Positions 1 through 8,417 of a stretch of DNA of 64,000 nucleotides are shown in pieces. This stretch comes from Bacteroidota bacterium. GTDB lineage: Bacteria > Bacteroidota > Bacteroidia > Chitinophagales > LD1. Location: positions 248,001 to 312,000 of the forward strand of contig JADKJG010000003.1 of assembly GCA_016722375.1 (NCBI GenBank). The letters are read 5' to 3'. Under the pieces are notes generated by a model. That model saw nothing but the letters and a program-made list of their open reading frames with translations, had not been told where the DNA came from and ran no database searches. A program made the position numbers and the translations under genes. How positions within the stretch are numbered: position 1 is the stretch's first letter; every line of letters begins with the position of its first letter.

Positions 1-66
1 CTCTCTCTTTAAGTAGTGTGTTTTTCCCATTGCATCTAATTTTAGTGCAAAGGTGGGGAGAGGGAG

Positions 67-82
67 TGCAATCTATTTGCAT
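67..82. promoter_or_regulatory. Operator-like motif, copy 1 (left edge)
   Basis: TGCAATCTATTTGCAT matches, with one difference, motifs at 5976-5991 and 6987-7002 (other strand), both beside genes of the WYL-regulator locus. Here it lies upstream of a possible leftward gene whose ATG would be at 30-28, but only ten codons are inside the window, so I do not call that gene. The rest of 1-255 holds one arm of an inverted repeat and the left end of an IS element, with no other gene visible. Confidence 0.5.
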
Positions 83-141
83 TAGACTTCTTCGGAAAAT
101 CAGGTTTTTTTAATTTCCTTCCTCTACACTCCCTCCAAAGG

Positions 142-1589
142 GCATATGCGTTAAGTTAAGAGGACAAAAAGAGGTTCAAGTGTTTGGTAGTGAAAAGAAA
201 GAGAAGAAAAGATAAAGCGGGGAAGCGTTGTTTGTAATTTTTCAACCGACTAAAGATGAACAAACACTACAACGCATCCCCAGACAAAATTAAAAAACGA
301 TAGGAACCCTATCGAAGAAGAAAATAGCCATTGTTTCTAAAAGATGTGGGTTCGAGCAGCGCCAGAGCGGCAAGATAAGTGCGCACGCGCTTGTGTTGTC
401 GTTTATGCAAATGATGGTGACAGGACAAACCAGCTATTGGTCATGGGCTCGTTCGCTATCGCTATTAATAGTCCATACCATAAGCAAGCAAGCTATTTTC
501 TATCGAATGAATACTGCTTGGGTTTCCACTGTAAAAGCCTTGGTGGCAGAGGTGATTGGGCAACAGGCGGTAAAACAAATCAAACACGAACTGTTTACCG
601 GTTTTACAAACGTATGGCTTCAGGATAGCACCTGTATTCATTTGCCCGATGCGTTAAACCAAAAGTTTAAAGGAAGTGTGGTGAGTGGCAAACAGAATTC
701 CGTCGCCAAACTCCATGTAGTGGTTCATGCTTTAACCGGGCTTTGTCCATTGATGGAATGGGGTAGCTATCATATACCGGAACAAACCCTTGCTTCCGCC
801 ATTATGGGAATAGCAAAAGCAGGCGACTTAGTGATTCGTGATTTAGGCTATCTGGTGCTGCGGGAGTTCACCAGAATGAACCAAGAGGGCATCTTCTTTT
901 TGAGTAGATGGAAGTATAAAATGCTGCTCTTTAACCCCCAAACAGGAGAAGAAATTGATTTGCTTAAAACGCTCGAAGGCAAGTCCTACTTGGATATGCA
1001 GGTATTATGCGGAAGAACAGAACGGGTGAAACTTCGGGTGGTCGCTATTCCATTACCTCCTGCCCAAGCAGAAGAAAGGCGACGAAAGGCGAAAAAGGAT
1101 GGAAAGAAAAAAACCAATCACAACACAGAGTATTATGCGTTGTTAGGCTACGTGATCTTTGTGACGAATGTCGGAGAAGAAGTGTGGAATCATCAACAAG
1201 TAGCACAAGCCTATCGGGTGAGATGGAACGTGGAAATACTTTTTAAAAGTTGGAAGAGTGGTCTGCACGTCGAAAGAATGATACCGGATGCCAAAAAGCA
1301 CAGCAATCGGATTGAAAGCATTTTATATCTGCTGCTGCTTTATGTAGCCTGGTTCCAGCTATTAATTTATGCTCCTTTAAATTGGCGTTGCCGCCAAAAG
1401 GGTAAATGCCTTAGTGTTATTCAATCCGCAAAATGGATGCTCGCCAATACCATGCGATGGATCGTTGGAGCCATAACAAACAGCATGGAAAAAGAAATAT
1501 TTTACTACTGCTGTTATGATACTAGGCGAAAACCCAATGCTATCCATCGTTTGGAACAATTTACTAAGCCCTTAACTTAACGCATATGC
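142..1589 (+). mobile_element. IS4-family insertion sequence, complete
   Basis: The element is 1448 bp. Its terminal inverted repeats are perfect over 19 bp (GCATATGCGTTAAGTTAAG at 142-160 and its complement at 1571-1589). It is flanked by an 8-bp direct duplication, TCCAAAGG, at 134-141 and 1590-1597. It encodes one DDE transposase whose stop codon lies inside the right repeat. Perfect ends and an intact duplication indicate a recent insertion. Confidence 0.93.
256..1580 (+). CDS. IS4-family DDE transposase, frameshifted near its start
   Basis: This is the transposase of the flanking IS. The long frame runs to 1580 and contains the IS4-type residues: the first Asp in LQDSTCIHLPD, the second in VIRDLGYLVL, and the Y-R-W-x-V-E-x3-F-K signature in YRVRWNVEILFKSWK. 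In that frame the first usual start is GTG at 393, yet the sequence reads as convincing protein back to 294. An ATG at 256 opens a second frame that meets it at an A6 run (292-297). Adding one A would join them into a protein beginning MNKHYNASPDKIKK. The cause may be a lost base, a read error or slippage. A canonical X-XXY-YYZ site is not in phase. Confidence 0.88.
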
Positions 1590-1672
1590 TCCAAAGGGAG
1601 ACAGATGGATGATTTCCCGAAGAAGTCCAATGTAAATTCAAAACCCGGAGGTGTGCGGAGATTAGCCGCCAT

Positions 1673-1697
1673 ATTCTACGCATAATTTGCGTAGAAT
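1673..1697. promoter_or_regulatory. Palindromic operator upstream of fic
   Basis: ATTCTACGCA and TGCGTAGAAT form a perfect 10-bp inverted repeat with a 5-nt centre, ending 19 nt before the fic start codon. A dyad this long next to a start suggests a binding site for a dimeric regulator, possibly autoregulation. A leader hairpin is an alternative. The site lies just outside the IS and its flanking inverted repeat. Confidence 0.6.
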
Positions 1698-1716
1698 AAT
1701 TGTATATTTACCGCAA

Positions 1717-2841
1717 ATGAAAAGGCATCATACCTACATTCATCAACTAAAGAATTGGCCCAATTTTACTATTGACCATGAACATGTATTGCCTTTGTTG
1801 AGCCGGATAAGAATGAAACAGGGCCAACTGCTGGGCAAAATGAAGGGCATTGGCTTTGACCTGCAGGAACAAACCACTCTGCAAAACCTGACACTGGATA
1901 TCACCAAGTCAGGCGAAATAGAAGGCGAGTTTTTAAATCCTGAGTTAGTGCGGTCTTCTGTGGCCAGAAGATTGGGTATTGCCACCGTGGGATTAAAGCA
2001 GGCCGACCGCCATACAGACGGTGTGGTAGAGATGATGCTGGATGCCACACAGCATTTTGAAAAACCCATCGGAAAAGAGCGGCTCTGTGGCTGGCAGGCA
2101 GCCTTGTTCCCCACTGGCAGAAGCGGCCTGTATAAAATAGTTACCGGCGATTACCGCAAAGACGAAACCGGACCCATGCAGGTGGTTTCGGGTGCCCTGG
2201 GCAAAGAGAAAGTGCATTTTGAAGCGCCTGCTGCAAAATTGCTAACCGCCGAAATGAAGAATTTCATGAAATGGTTTAATGCAAAAGAGGGAACAGACGC
2301 AGTATTAAAAGCTGCCATTGCCCATTTATGGTTTATCACCATCCATCCTTTTGATGATGGAAACGGCAGGGTGGCGCGCACATTAACCGATATGCTGCTG
2401 GCAAGAGCAGATGGCATGAAGCAACGATTTTATAGCATGAGCGCACAAATACTGCTGGAAAGAAAAGCATATTATGATATGCTGGAGCGCACACAGAAAG
2501 GCACGCTGGACATTACCCCGTGGGTAGCATGGTTTTTAAAATGCCTGCACAGCGCCTTACAGAATAGCGAGCAGCAGACACAAAGCATTTTTGAAAAGGC
2601 AAAATTCTGGGAAGCGCATAAGAAAACTCATTTTAACCCGCGGCAGATAAAAATGATGAACAAATGTTTTGACGGATTAGACGGCAAACTGAGCACCACC
2701 AAGTGGGCTAAAATGAACAAGTGCTCTCCCGACACGGCCCTGAGAGACATACAGGATTTGATAGAAAAGAAAGTTCTGAAAAAAGAAACCGGCGGAGGAA
2801 GAAGCACCGGGTATGTGCTGAAAGGAAGCAGCGGGGTTTAA
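1717..2841 (+). CDS. Fic family protein (DUF4172 plus Fic plus winged helix)
   Basis: Fic proteins transfer AMP, or another nucleotide part, to target proteins. The catalytic motif HPFDDGNGRVAR is complete, with the catalytic His and the Gly-Asn-Gly anion loop. The N-terminal region matches DUF4172 and carries SGEIEG, which fits the inhibitory motif (S/T)xxxE(G/N), so this is probably a self-inhibited class II Fic. The C-terminal 70 residues look like a winged helix, suggesting it can bind DNA and control itself through the palindrome upstream. I chose ATG 1717 (MKRHHTYIHQLKNW), because the longer TTG frame from 1687 would run through that palindrome. No antitoxin gene is adjacent, consistent with an internal inhibitory helix. 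The protein is 374 aa. Confidence 0.93.
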   Translation: MKRHHTYIHQLKNWPNFTIDHEHVLPLLSRIRMKQGQLLGKMKGIGFDLQEQTTLQNLTLDITKSGEIEGEFLNPELVRSSVARRLGIATVGLKQADRHTDGVVEMMLDATQHFEKPIGKERLCGWQAALFPTGRSGLYKIVTGDYRKDETGPMQVVSGALGKEKVHFEAPAAKLLTAEMKNFMKWFNAKEGTDAVLKAAIAHLWFITIHPFDDGNGRVARTLTDMLLARADGMKQRFYSMSAQILLERKAYYDMLERTQKGTLDITPWVAWFLKCLHSALQNSEQQTQSIFEKAKFWEAHKKTHFNPRQIKMMNKCFDGLDGKLSTTKWAKMNKCSPDTALRDIQDLIEKKVLKKETGGGRSTGYVLKGSSGV

Positions 2842-2864
2842 ATGTATTGAGATAAAAATACTTC

Positions 2865-2914
2865 GTAGCCACAGGCTACATGCTTGCAGGACATGGGCAT
2901 AGCCTAAGCCCAGA
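2865..2914. repeat. Dispersed stem-loop repeat, copy 1
   Basis: A short hairpin (GTAGCC, 3 nt, GGCTAC) is followed by a conserved tail containing CTTGCAGGACATGGGC and CTAAGCCCAGA. A diverged copy lies at 58979-59028 in the same orientation. Both sit just downstream of the 3' end of a minus-strand gene. Confidence 0.55.
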
Positions 2915-2920
2915 TGGGGG

Positions 2921-3886
2921 CTATTCTACTGCCTCTATCAGCTTCAAAATGATTTTCGCAATTGCTTGATCGCCTTTAAAAAATTTAGCCTTCAGCGATT
3001 TATTTAAAACTTCTTTTGAGTATTTAAGATTAGTATAAAAAAACAACTGCTTTCTAGTTTCATCAAAACTTAAATGAGGGAGGCAACGTAACTCTTCATT
3101 TGGAATAAAGTAATTGCTAAAAGAATTATCAGAAGCGAAATATTGACAATTCGTGAAGAATAGTCTTTTATGGTACTTGTTGACGGTTAGAAGTAATTTT
3201 ATATCAGGGAAAGATTGTTGTATCTCTGAAAATTTATCGCCTATTCTTTCTATCAAAATAGCTGCTTCTTGTGCAGTGGTAATTCTTTTGGGGAAATCGA
3301 AACTCTCAGTAGCTGTGTTGATGATTACATATTTACATGAACCAATAAATTTTGAGTTTAATGCTGTTAGCATTTTAACTAAAGCGTTTTTATCATTTAG
3401 AAAAAGGAAGGAGTCATTTATAACCAAGAACTCAAAAGCGACAGTCTTTTCAGATATACTGCCCCAAGATTTCAAATCATCCCTAATATTGTAGGGAGCA
3501 GGAATAAAAAGTTTGGCGTTAATTGTATCATTCAAGATGTCATTTAGTTTGTATGCCGAAGTTTTTGTTTCTTTTCTTAAAGATTTAGTATCAATTGTGT
3601 TTGAAACAAAATGATAATAAAATGGGCCTGCATCTTTTTCTATATTCCTAAACTGAGCAGTAAGTGAGGTCAAATCCGAATCGGATTTTCTAAATAAGTA
3701 TTCCTTAAGTTCCTCCGGGTGGATATTTGGCAGGTTTGGATAACTAATTTTTCTTGAAAAAAACGATTTGTTAAACCTGCTTAGTTTTTCATAGTTACTT
3801 TCCCCATTCAAGAAGATATTTTTGCCAATCTCCTCTTTAGCTTTAAGATAATCCTTGAGAAAATCTATCTCAACGTGAAACACCAT
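2921..3886 (-). CDS. Unknown partner of the SMC-like ATPase
   Basis: I do not recognise this family. The 321-aa protein has no signal peptide or membrane segment. Its ATG at 3886 overlaps the TAA of the ATPase gene (TAATG), so the two are probably translationally coupled; the longer frame from 3910 would start inside the ATPase. Near residues 235-265 the sequence VNKYHKRLFFTN...SDNSFSNYF loosely recalls the His-x-Arg...Thr-Asn region of PLD/MIT-C-like effector domains, but no complete HxK motif is present, so this is only a hint. A two-gene ATPase/effector pair with a WYL regulator upstream resembles the layout of phage-defence operons. That role is inferred from context, not from this sequence. 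Confidence 0.75.
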   Translation of the reverse strand: MVFHVEIDFLKDYLKAKEEIGKNIFLNGESNYEKLSRFNKSFFSRKISYPNLPNIHPEELKEYLFRKSDSDLTSLTAQFRNIEKDAGPFYYHFVSNTIDTKSLRKETKTSAYKLNDILNDTINAKLFIPAPYNIRDDLKSWGSISEKTVAFEFLVINDSFLFLNDKNALVKMLTALNSKFIGSCKYVIINTATESFDFPKRITTAQEAAILIERIGDKFSEIQQSFPDIKLLLTVNKYHKRLFFTNCQYFASDNSFSNYFIPNEELRCLPHLSFDETRKQLFFYTNLKYSKEVLNKSLKAKFFKGDQAIAKIILKLIEAVE

Positions 3887-5948
3887 TAGTTCAGGTTTCG
3901 GGCTTCCCAAATGCTTTCGATGAGTTTGGTGGTTTCATCAAAAAAACCTGTCCCAAAATCAGCAGATAATCTGCCATCTTTCAGAATATTTATCTTCCTT
4001 ACCTGTTTTTCTCCTTTGGGGACAGCATCCGGCGGATGGAAATAATATATCTGTGTGAAATCAGGGTTGATTTCTTTCTTGGCAGTGAGGTATTGTAACT
4101 TTCTTATTAAATATTCACTGTGTGTTTCAATTATAAACTGTATGTTGTATTCTTTGTAACACTCAATAAACATATCCGCCAATTTCGACTGCAAAGCAGG
4201 ATGCAAGTTGGTTTCAGGTTCTTCAATAATTATGAGAGATGGAAAAAAATCATGATTACGCATATTTATATAGATTACGTTCGGTTGTTTATCTGCTGGC
4301 TCACTATCGTGAATAAGCAACGCAAGCTTTAATATAATGGGTAAAATTTGCGAGTACCCATAACCCACATCAGCCAAATTGATTTCTTTTCCGTTAGAAA
4401 CAAGTGTTATCTGACTAAATGAGCTATCGGGTGAAGATTCAATTTTTACTTTTTCTGCAATCCCGAAAAAAGCAATATACTTATTGAGAAATGCCCCAGC
4501 CTTTTGGGATAACCTAATGCCCATCATCTGATATAGAGCGTCATGAAAAAATGAATCCTGAGGCGTGTTTCGATATACTCTATCTACTTTATTTCTGATG
4601 GAAGGAACAAAATCAATGTTTAGTGAATTTTGCAAAGCTATACTCATTTGCAGAATACCTTCATATAAAAAGCCTTCCAAGAAGTAATCCCTTATGCTGT
4701 AATCGGGGCAGTTTGTGCTTAACTCGCCATTATTATGCAAAACCAATCTTCCGTTCTTTCTAAGCTTTTCCAAGTGCTTGTTGCCAACTAGTGTTTTGTC
4801 TGGCTGATTTTTAAATCGTAAAATATAATCAGAGATTGAATATTGTTTAATGCGATAGAGTAAGTTCTCAAATAAATTCACAGGTGAGAATTTAGAGTCA
4901 TTTTCGTTTTGGCTTATATAGTTTTCTATTTCTTCTAATTCCCAACGTCTTACTGTTTCTGTAATTGTATCTTCTCCCGGCAAAGCATTCGCTTTTATAT
5001 AATTTTTTGCTTCAACATAATCTAACATCAATTCATTTGCTTCATCTTCCGGTAGATTAGGATAAAATTGTTTCAATTCCTCAAGCGATTCAATCTTGTA
5101 AACAAATAAATAGTTGTTTATGGTTGTATCTGTGAAGGCTCTATTCTTTCCTATCATATTAAGATCATCAACATTCATGTAATACAAATGTCCATCTGTA
5201 AATGAATCGTTTGGGAAAATACGGTGACTTCTTAGCCATGGTGATTTGCTTAAGATGATGTTGCGTTTTGTTATTAACTCATTTAATTCCTTTGAGAAGT
5301 GATTTTGTGTTTCATATTGCTCACCCCAATTAAAAGCTATCCCTATCTGGTCAAATGCCGACTCAAGAAGTTCAGTTGTTTCTCGAAGTTCAGTTATGGC
5401 TTTATGGCTTCTTTGAAGAATAATCCAAAGCTTTTTTAGGTCAACCTTACGCTTAATCTTAGTATTTGTTGTAGACCCCTCCCCTGAAAATGTTTCAGAA
5501 ACTTCTATCAAAACATCATTGGTCTTTCTTTCAATCAATTTAAATGAGTGAAGCAGGCCAAATTTTCTTGGAGAGTTATCTTTTCTGTATTGAAGGTTAA
5601 AACAAAATCATCAATGCAATCAGGAAATTTAAATGGCAAATTGAAATGAATATATTCATCTGATGATTGATGGTTTTTACTGGTTTCGAAATTTCCTAAT
5701 TGTAAGTGATGATTAAAACTCAAAACTGATAATGAATTTAAATCAAAGCGGTTTATTGAGAAAGATCCAGCATTATAACTTGCCTTGATGTTGGTGAAAG
5801 ATTCTTTTAATAACAGCATTGCCTTTGTGAGTGAACTCTTTCCACTACTATTCGTGCCCGTTAAAACCGTGATAGGGGAAAGTTCAAAGTTGTACATGTC
5901 TTTGAACGACCTGAAATTTCCTACGCCAAAATTGCTGAGATGTGCCAT
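3886..5948 (-). CDS. SMC/ABC-like ATPase (DUF3696-type), split by a frameshift
   Basis: The first frame (5948-5535) begins MAHLSNFGVGNFRSF and holds the Walker A motif GTNSSGKSS. The second (to 3886) holds a signature-like region near ADVGYGYSQILP, Walker B in IIIEEPETNLHP and the switch His in ETHSEYL. Together they form one predicted ATPase of about 687 aa of the OLD/DUF3696 type. The first frame reads through TFNTEK; the second, followed upstream, reads DNSPRKFGLLHSFKLIERK. They join if one A is added to the A4 run at 5584-5581. The second frame has only a TTG as its own start, so two separate genes are unlikely. The effector gene 2921-3886 follows directly. The break may be a sequence error, a mutation or recoding. 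Confidence 0.88.
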
Positions 5949-5956
5949 ATTAAATG

Positions 5957-5991
5957 CAAAAGTAAATAATCAGAGTGCAAGCTATTTGCAT
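5957..5991 (-). promoter_or_regulatory. Promoter and operator copy 2 of the ATPase operon
   Basis: Read on the minus strand, TACTTTTG (5964-5957) matches the Bacteroidota -7 element TAnnTTTG and lies 8 nt before the ATPase ATG, so the leader must be very short. Just upstream, 5976-5991 carries TGCAAGCTATTTGCAT, the second copy of the 16-bp motif. A protein bound there would cover the -33 region. Confidence 0.55.
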
Positions 5992-5994
5992 CAT

Positions 5995-6975
5995 TTATAA
6001 ATAGTGTTTCCCTGCTGCGGTTATCAGCGCAGCAATTTTAGTTCTTAAATTTTTTGGCTCCAAAACTTCGACATCCTTCCCATAAGAAAGTATAAGCCCC
6101 TCCAGTTCATTGTTCGGTATTAAATGAAATTCAAAAGTGTTTTCCGCGTTTTTTGCCATTTGTTGTGTATGGTGTAATGGATTGGTGGCTACATACTTCG
6201 CCCTCATAGGTGAAAAACCTAAAACCACCCTTTCTACTTCGGCGCCCTGCGGGGTACTCATACCATAAATATTCTTGTATAGCTCAACCGGATCAAAGTC
6301 GTGATGCTGGTAATGTTCAATTTTCGCTTCTGCCTTTATTTTGCTTTTGATTCGCTCCAGGGCAAATTGCTGAAACTCATAACGCTGCTTTTTTCGCAAT
6401 TCTTCAGGCAGGCCAAGGAGAAACCAGCGGTTGTTATATTCTTTGAGCAAATATGGATGCACTACTACATTTTTAGGTGAATCATATTTAAAGGGTTGGT
6501 AATCAAAACTGATAACGGTTCTACCCTTAGTAGCTTCAAGAATATCTACCATGAATTTAGCGCCTTCATAATTTGGACGCGTGTCAAACTGGATGATGGT
6601 TTCATCATGCTCCATTTCGTCCCGCATATCCAGCTTTTTGAAAACCTCATTCAATTCCTCATGGATGTCGAGTCCGGGCACCTGTTTCAGGATAGAAGCC
6701 GCCAGCTTTATTTTCTCCACCGATGAAGAGGTCACCTTCACGTCTTCAATATTATAGCCCTTTGGTTCATAGATGTAACCTCTGCCCCGGACATTTTTAA
6801 TAGGCGCACCTTCGGCGCGCATATATTTTATCATGTCCTGGATGGTTTTCTTGCTGACACTATCGCTAATATGCTCCCTCACCCGTTCAATCAATTCATC
6901 AAGGGTGTAGTAGCGGCTTCTGAAAAGCTGATTCAGAATTTTTCTCCGCTCGGTATATTTTTTGGTTTGGGGCAT
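5995..6975 (-). CDS. WYL-domain transcriptional regulator
   Basis: A 326-aa protein with an N-terminal helix-turn-helix (residues 10-75, TLDELIERVREH...KKTIQDMIKYMR, ending in a GRGYIYE wing) and a central WYL domain (HPYLLKEYNNRWFLLGLPEE), followed by the WCX-type C-terminal extension. WYL regulators sense ligands such as nucleotides or single-stranded DNA and often repress phage-defence operons (BrxR and CapW are examples). The gene is upstream of the ATPase pair on the same strand and divergent from the helicase. The same 16-bp dyad lies in front of both transcription units, so it probably controls itself, the ATPase operon and the helicase operon. Confidence 0.92.
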   Translation of the reverse strand: MPQTKKYTERRKILNQLFRSRYYTLDELIERVREHISDSVSKKTIQDMIKYMRAEGAPIKNVRGRGYIYEPKGYNIEDVKVTSSSVEKIKLAASILKQVPGLDIHEELNEVFKKLDMRDEMEHDETIIQFDTRPNYEGAKFMVDILEATKGRTVISFDYQPFKYDSPKNVVVHPYLLKEYNNRWFLLGLPEELRKKQRYEFQQFALERIKSKIKAEAKIEHYQHHDFDPVELYKNIYGMSTPQGAEVERVVLGFSPMRAKYVATNPLHHTQQMAKNAENTFEFHLIPNNELEGLILSYGKDVEVLEPKNLRTKIAALITAAGKHYL

Positions 6976-6986
6976 TTTTCAAATAA

Positions 6987-7003
6987 ATGCAAATAGTTTG
7001 CAT
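6987..7003. promoter_or_regulatory. Operator copy 3 between WYL and helicase genes
   Basis: ATGCAAATAGTTTGCAT is a perfect dyad (7-bp arms, 3-nt centre) and the reverse complement of the motif at 67-82 and 5976-5991. It lies 11 nt upstream of the WYL start codon and at the beginning of the divergent helicase frame, as expected for an autoregulatory site. A half-site, TTATTTGCAT, follows at 7015-7024. Confidence 0.65.
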
Positions 7004-8405
7004 TCGGTGTCGCGTTATTTGCATCGTAAATATAGAATCAACATTACAAAACAATGAAAACGCTATCACCATTCTTGACCATCTGCACTTTGCAAGCCCC
7101 ACCACAGAGCAAAAAAACGCTTTGCAGGGCATGGCGGAGTTTTCAAAAATGGAAAACACCGACGACTTTATGATTCTGTGTGGTGCGGCTGGCACCGGGA
7201 AGACCTCTATCGTCAGCGCCTTTATCGGCTACCTGAACCAACAGGATATTGCGTACCAGATAGCCGCGCCCACCGGACGGGCTGCCCGCATCCTGGGCCG
7301 GAAGAGCAAAACCGTGAGCAATACCATTCACTCCATGATTTACACGGCTAAAACCAATAAGAAAACAGGGGTAGTCAATTGGGTATTGAAACAGAACCTG
7401 AGTTCAAAGGAAACGATATACATCATTGATGAGGCTTCGATGGTGCCAAGCATCGCGGATAACAATGAGTTATCGCTTTTTAGAAATGAAACATCATTGC
7501 TGGATGGCATAGTGGCTTTTGTAAAGAACGGACACAAAAACAATAAGGTGCTGTTCCTGGGCGACCGATACCAATTGCCGCCAGTTCATGAGGAAGAGTC
7601 AAGGGCGCTTTGTGGCGAGTACCTGAACGCTACTTATGGATGGAAGGGCAAAACCAACCTGTTGACAGAAGTAAAGCGTCAGGAAGATGGCAGCCAGATA
7701 ATGACGAACGCTATCCGCACCCGTAAGGGAATAGATGAAGGAAAGGCAGCCGTAAAACTGGATGGGCATCGCTTCTCAAGCTTTGCGAATGTGGCGGACG
7801 ATTATGTTCATGGGTTTCTGAACAAGGGAAGCGAACATGCCATTTCAATCGGCGCTACACATCGCATGAATGAAGTCTTTAACAAGGTGGTACGCGAAAA
7901 ACTGTTTGGAAAAAGGGCGCTATTATTAGAGCCGGGCGATTTGATGATGGTCACCACCAATTGGTCACGCAACTCGCATCACCTTTTTAACGGCGACCAT
8001 GTAACGGTTAAAGAATTCTTCCCGAAACTGATTGAAGAAGTGGTAGGCTTGCATTTTATGCCTGTCAAAATTCTATTCAAAAACTTGGAGGGAAATGAGG
8101 AGGAGATTGAAGACTATTTATTGGTGGAAAGCATCACCGCTAAAAACGGGCAATTGGATGAGGCCGTTGAGAACCGCCTCAGAAATGAGCGGTTCATCAA
8201 GAATCCCCAATTTTCCGAATGCGGATTTGCGTCGGACGACCGCTACGTGGGAGCACTGCGCCTTAATTACGGATACTCTATCACCTGCCACAAGGCGCAG
8301 GGTGGGGAGTGGGAGAAAGTTTATTTCAATACTTTTAGTATTCCCTCTCTACGGTTTCAATATACCGCTGTGACGAGGGCAAAAAGTGTTTTGCAGTTTT
8401 ATTAA
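6987..8405 (+). CDS. RecD-like superfamily 1 DNA helicase
   Basis: ATP-dependent DNA helicase of the RecD/Dda group, 472 aa in the longest frame. It has Walker A GAAGTGKTS, Walker B DEASMV, motif III GDRYQLPPV, motif IV TEVKRQ, and a C-terminal UvrD_C_2-type region with YSITCHKAQGGEW and YTAVTRAK. The start is uncertain: the ATG at 6987 lies inside the operator palindrome, and no other in-frame ATG occurs until MAEFSKMEN at 7131, so a non-ATG start near 7020-7060 is possible. The gene is divergent from the WYL regulator and followed after 12 nt by 8418-8858. It may be a third arm of the WYL-controlled locus. Confidence 0.9.
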   Translation: MQIVCIRCRVICIVNIESTLQNNENAITILDHLHFASPTTEQKNALQGMAEFSKMENTDDFMILCGAAGTGKTSIVSAFIGYLNQQDIAYQIAAPTGRAARILGRKSKTVSNTIHSMIYTAKTNKKTGVVNWVLKQNLSSKETIYIIDEASMVPSIADNNELSLFRNETSLLDGIVAFVKNGHKNNKVLFLGDRYQLPPVHEEESRALCGEYLNATYGWKGKTNLLTEVKRQEDGSQIMTNAIRTRKGIDEGKAAVKLDGHRFSSFANVADDYVHGFLNKGSEHAISIGATHRMNEVFNKVVREKLFGKRALLLEPGDLMMVTTNWSRNSHHLFNGDHVTVKEFFPKLIEEVVGLHFMPVKILFKNLEGNEEEIEDYLLVESITAKNGQLDEAVENRLRNERFIKNPQFSECGFASDDRYVGALRLNYGYSITCHKAQGGEWEKVYFNTFSIPSLRFQYTAVTRAKSVLQFY

Positions 8406-8417
8406 ATCAAGCAAGCT

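Larger units (their letters stand above)
85..1627. repeat. Inverted repeat pair split by the IS
   Basis: An 18-bp arm at 85-102 (starting GACTTCTTCGG) is repeated in inverted orientation at 1610-1627 with one mismatch. The similarity continues outward for about 11 more bases with two further mismatches. Removing the IS and one target duplication leaves a stem-loop element of roughly 90 bp. It may be a MITE, the remnant of an older IS, or a transcription terminator. The IS landed in its loop. Confidence 0.6.

Noticed and set aside
1..30. Leftward partial gene starting MGKTHYLK
   Set aside because: Only ten codons are inside the window; no family can be assigned.
292..298. Canonical -1 slippery heptamer A-AAA-AAC in the IS transposase
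   Set aside because: The heptamer is out of phase with the upstream frame, so the standard tandem-slip model does not apply.
344..628. Plus-strand 94-aa frame in the IS
   Set aside because: It is a shadow of the transposase in another frame without recognisable features.
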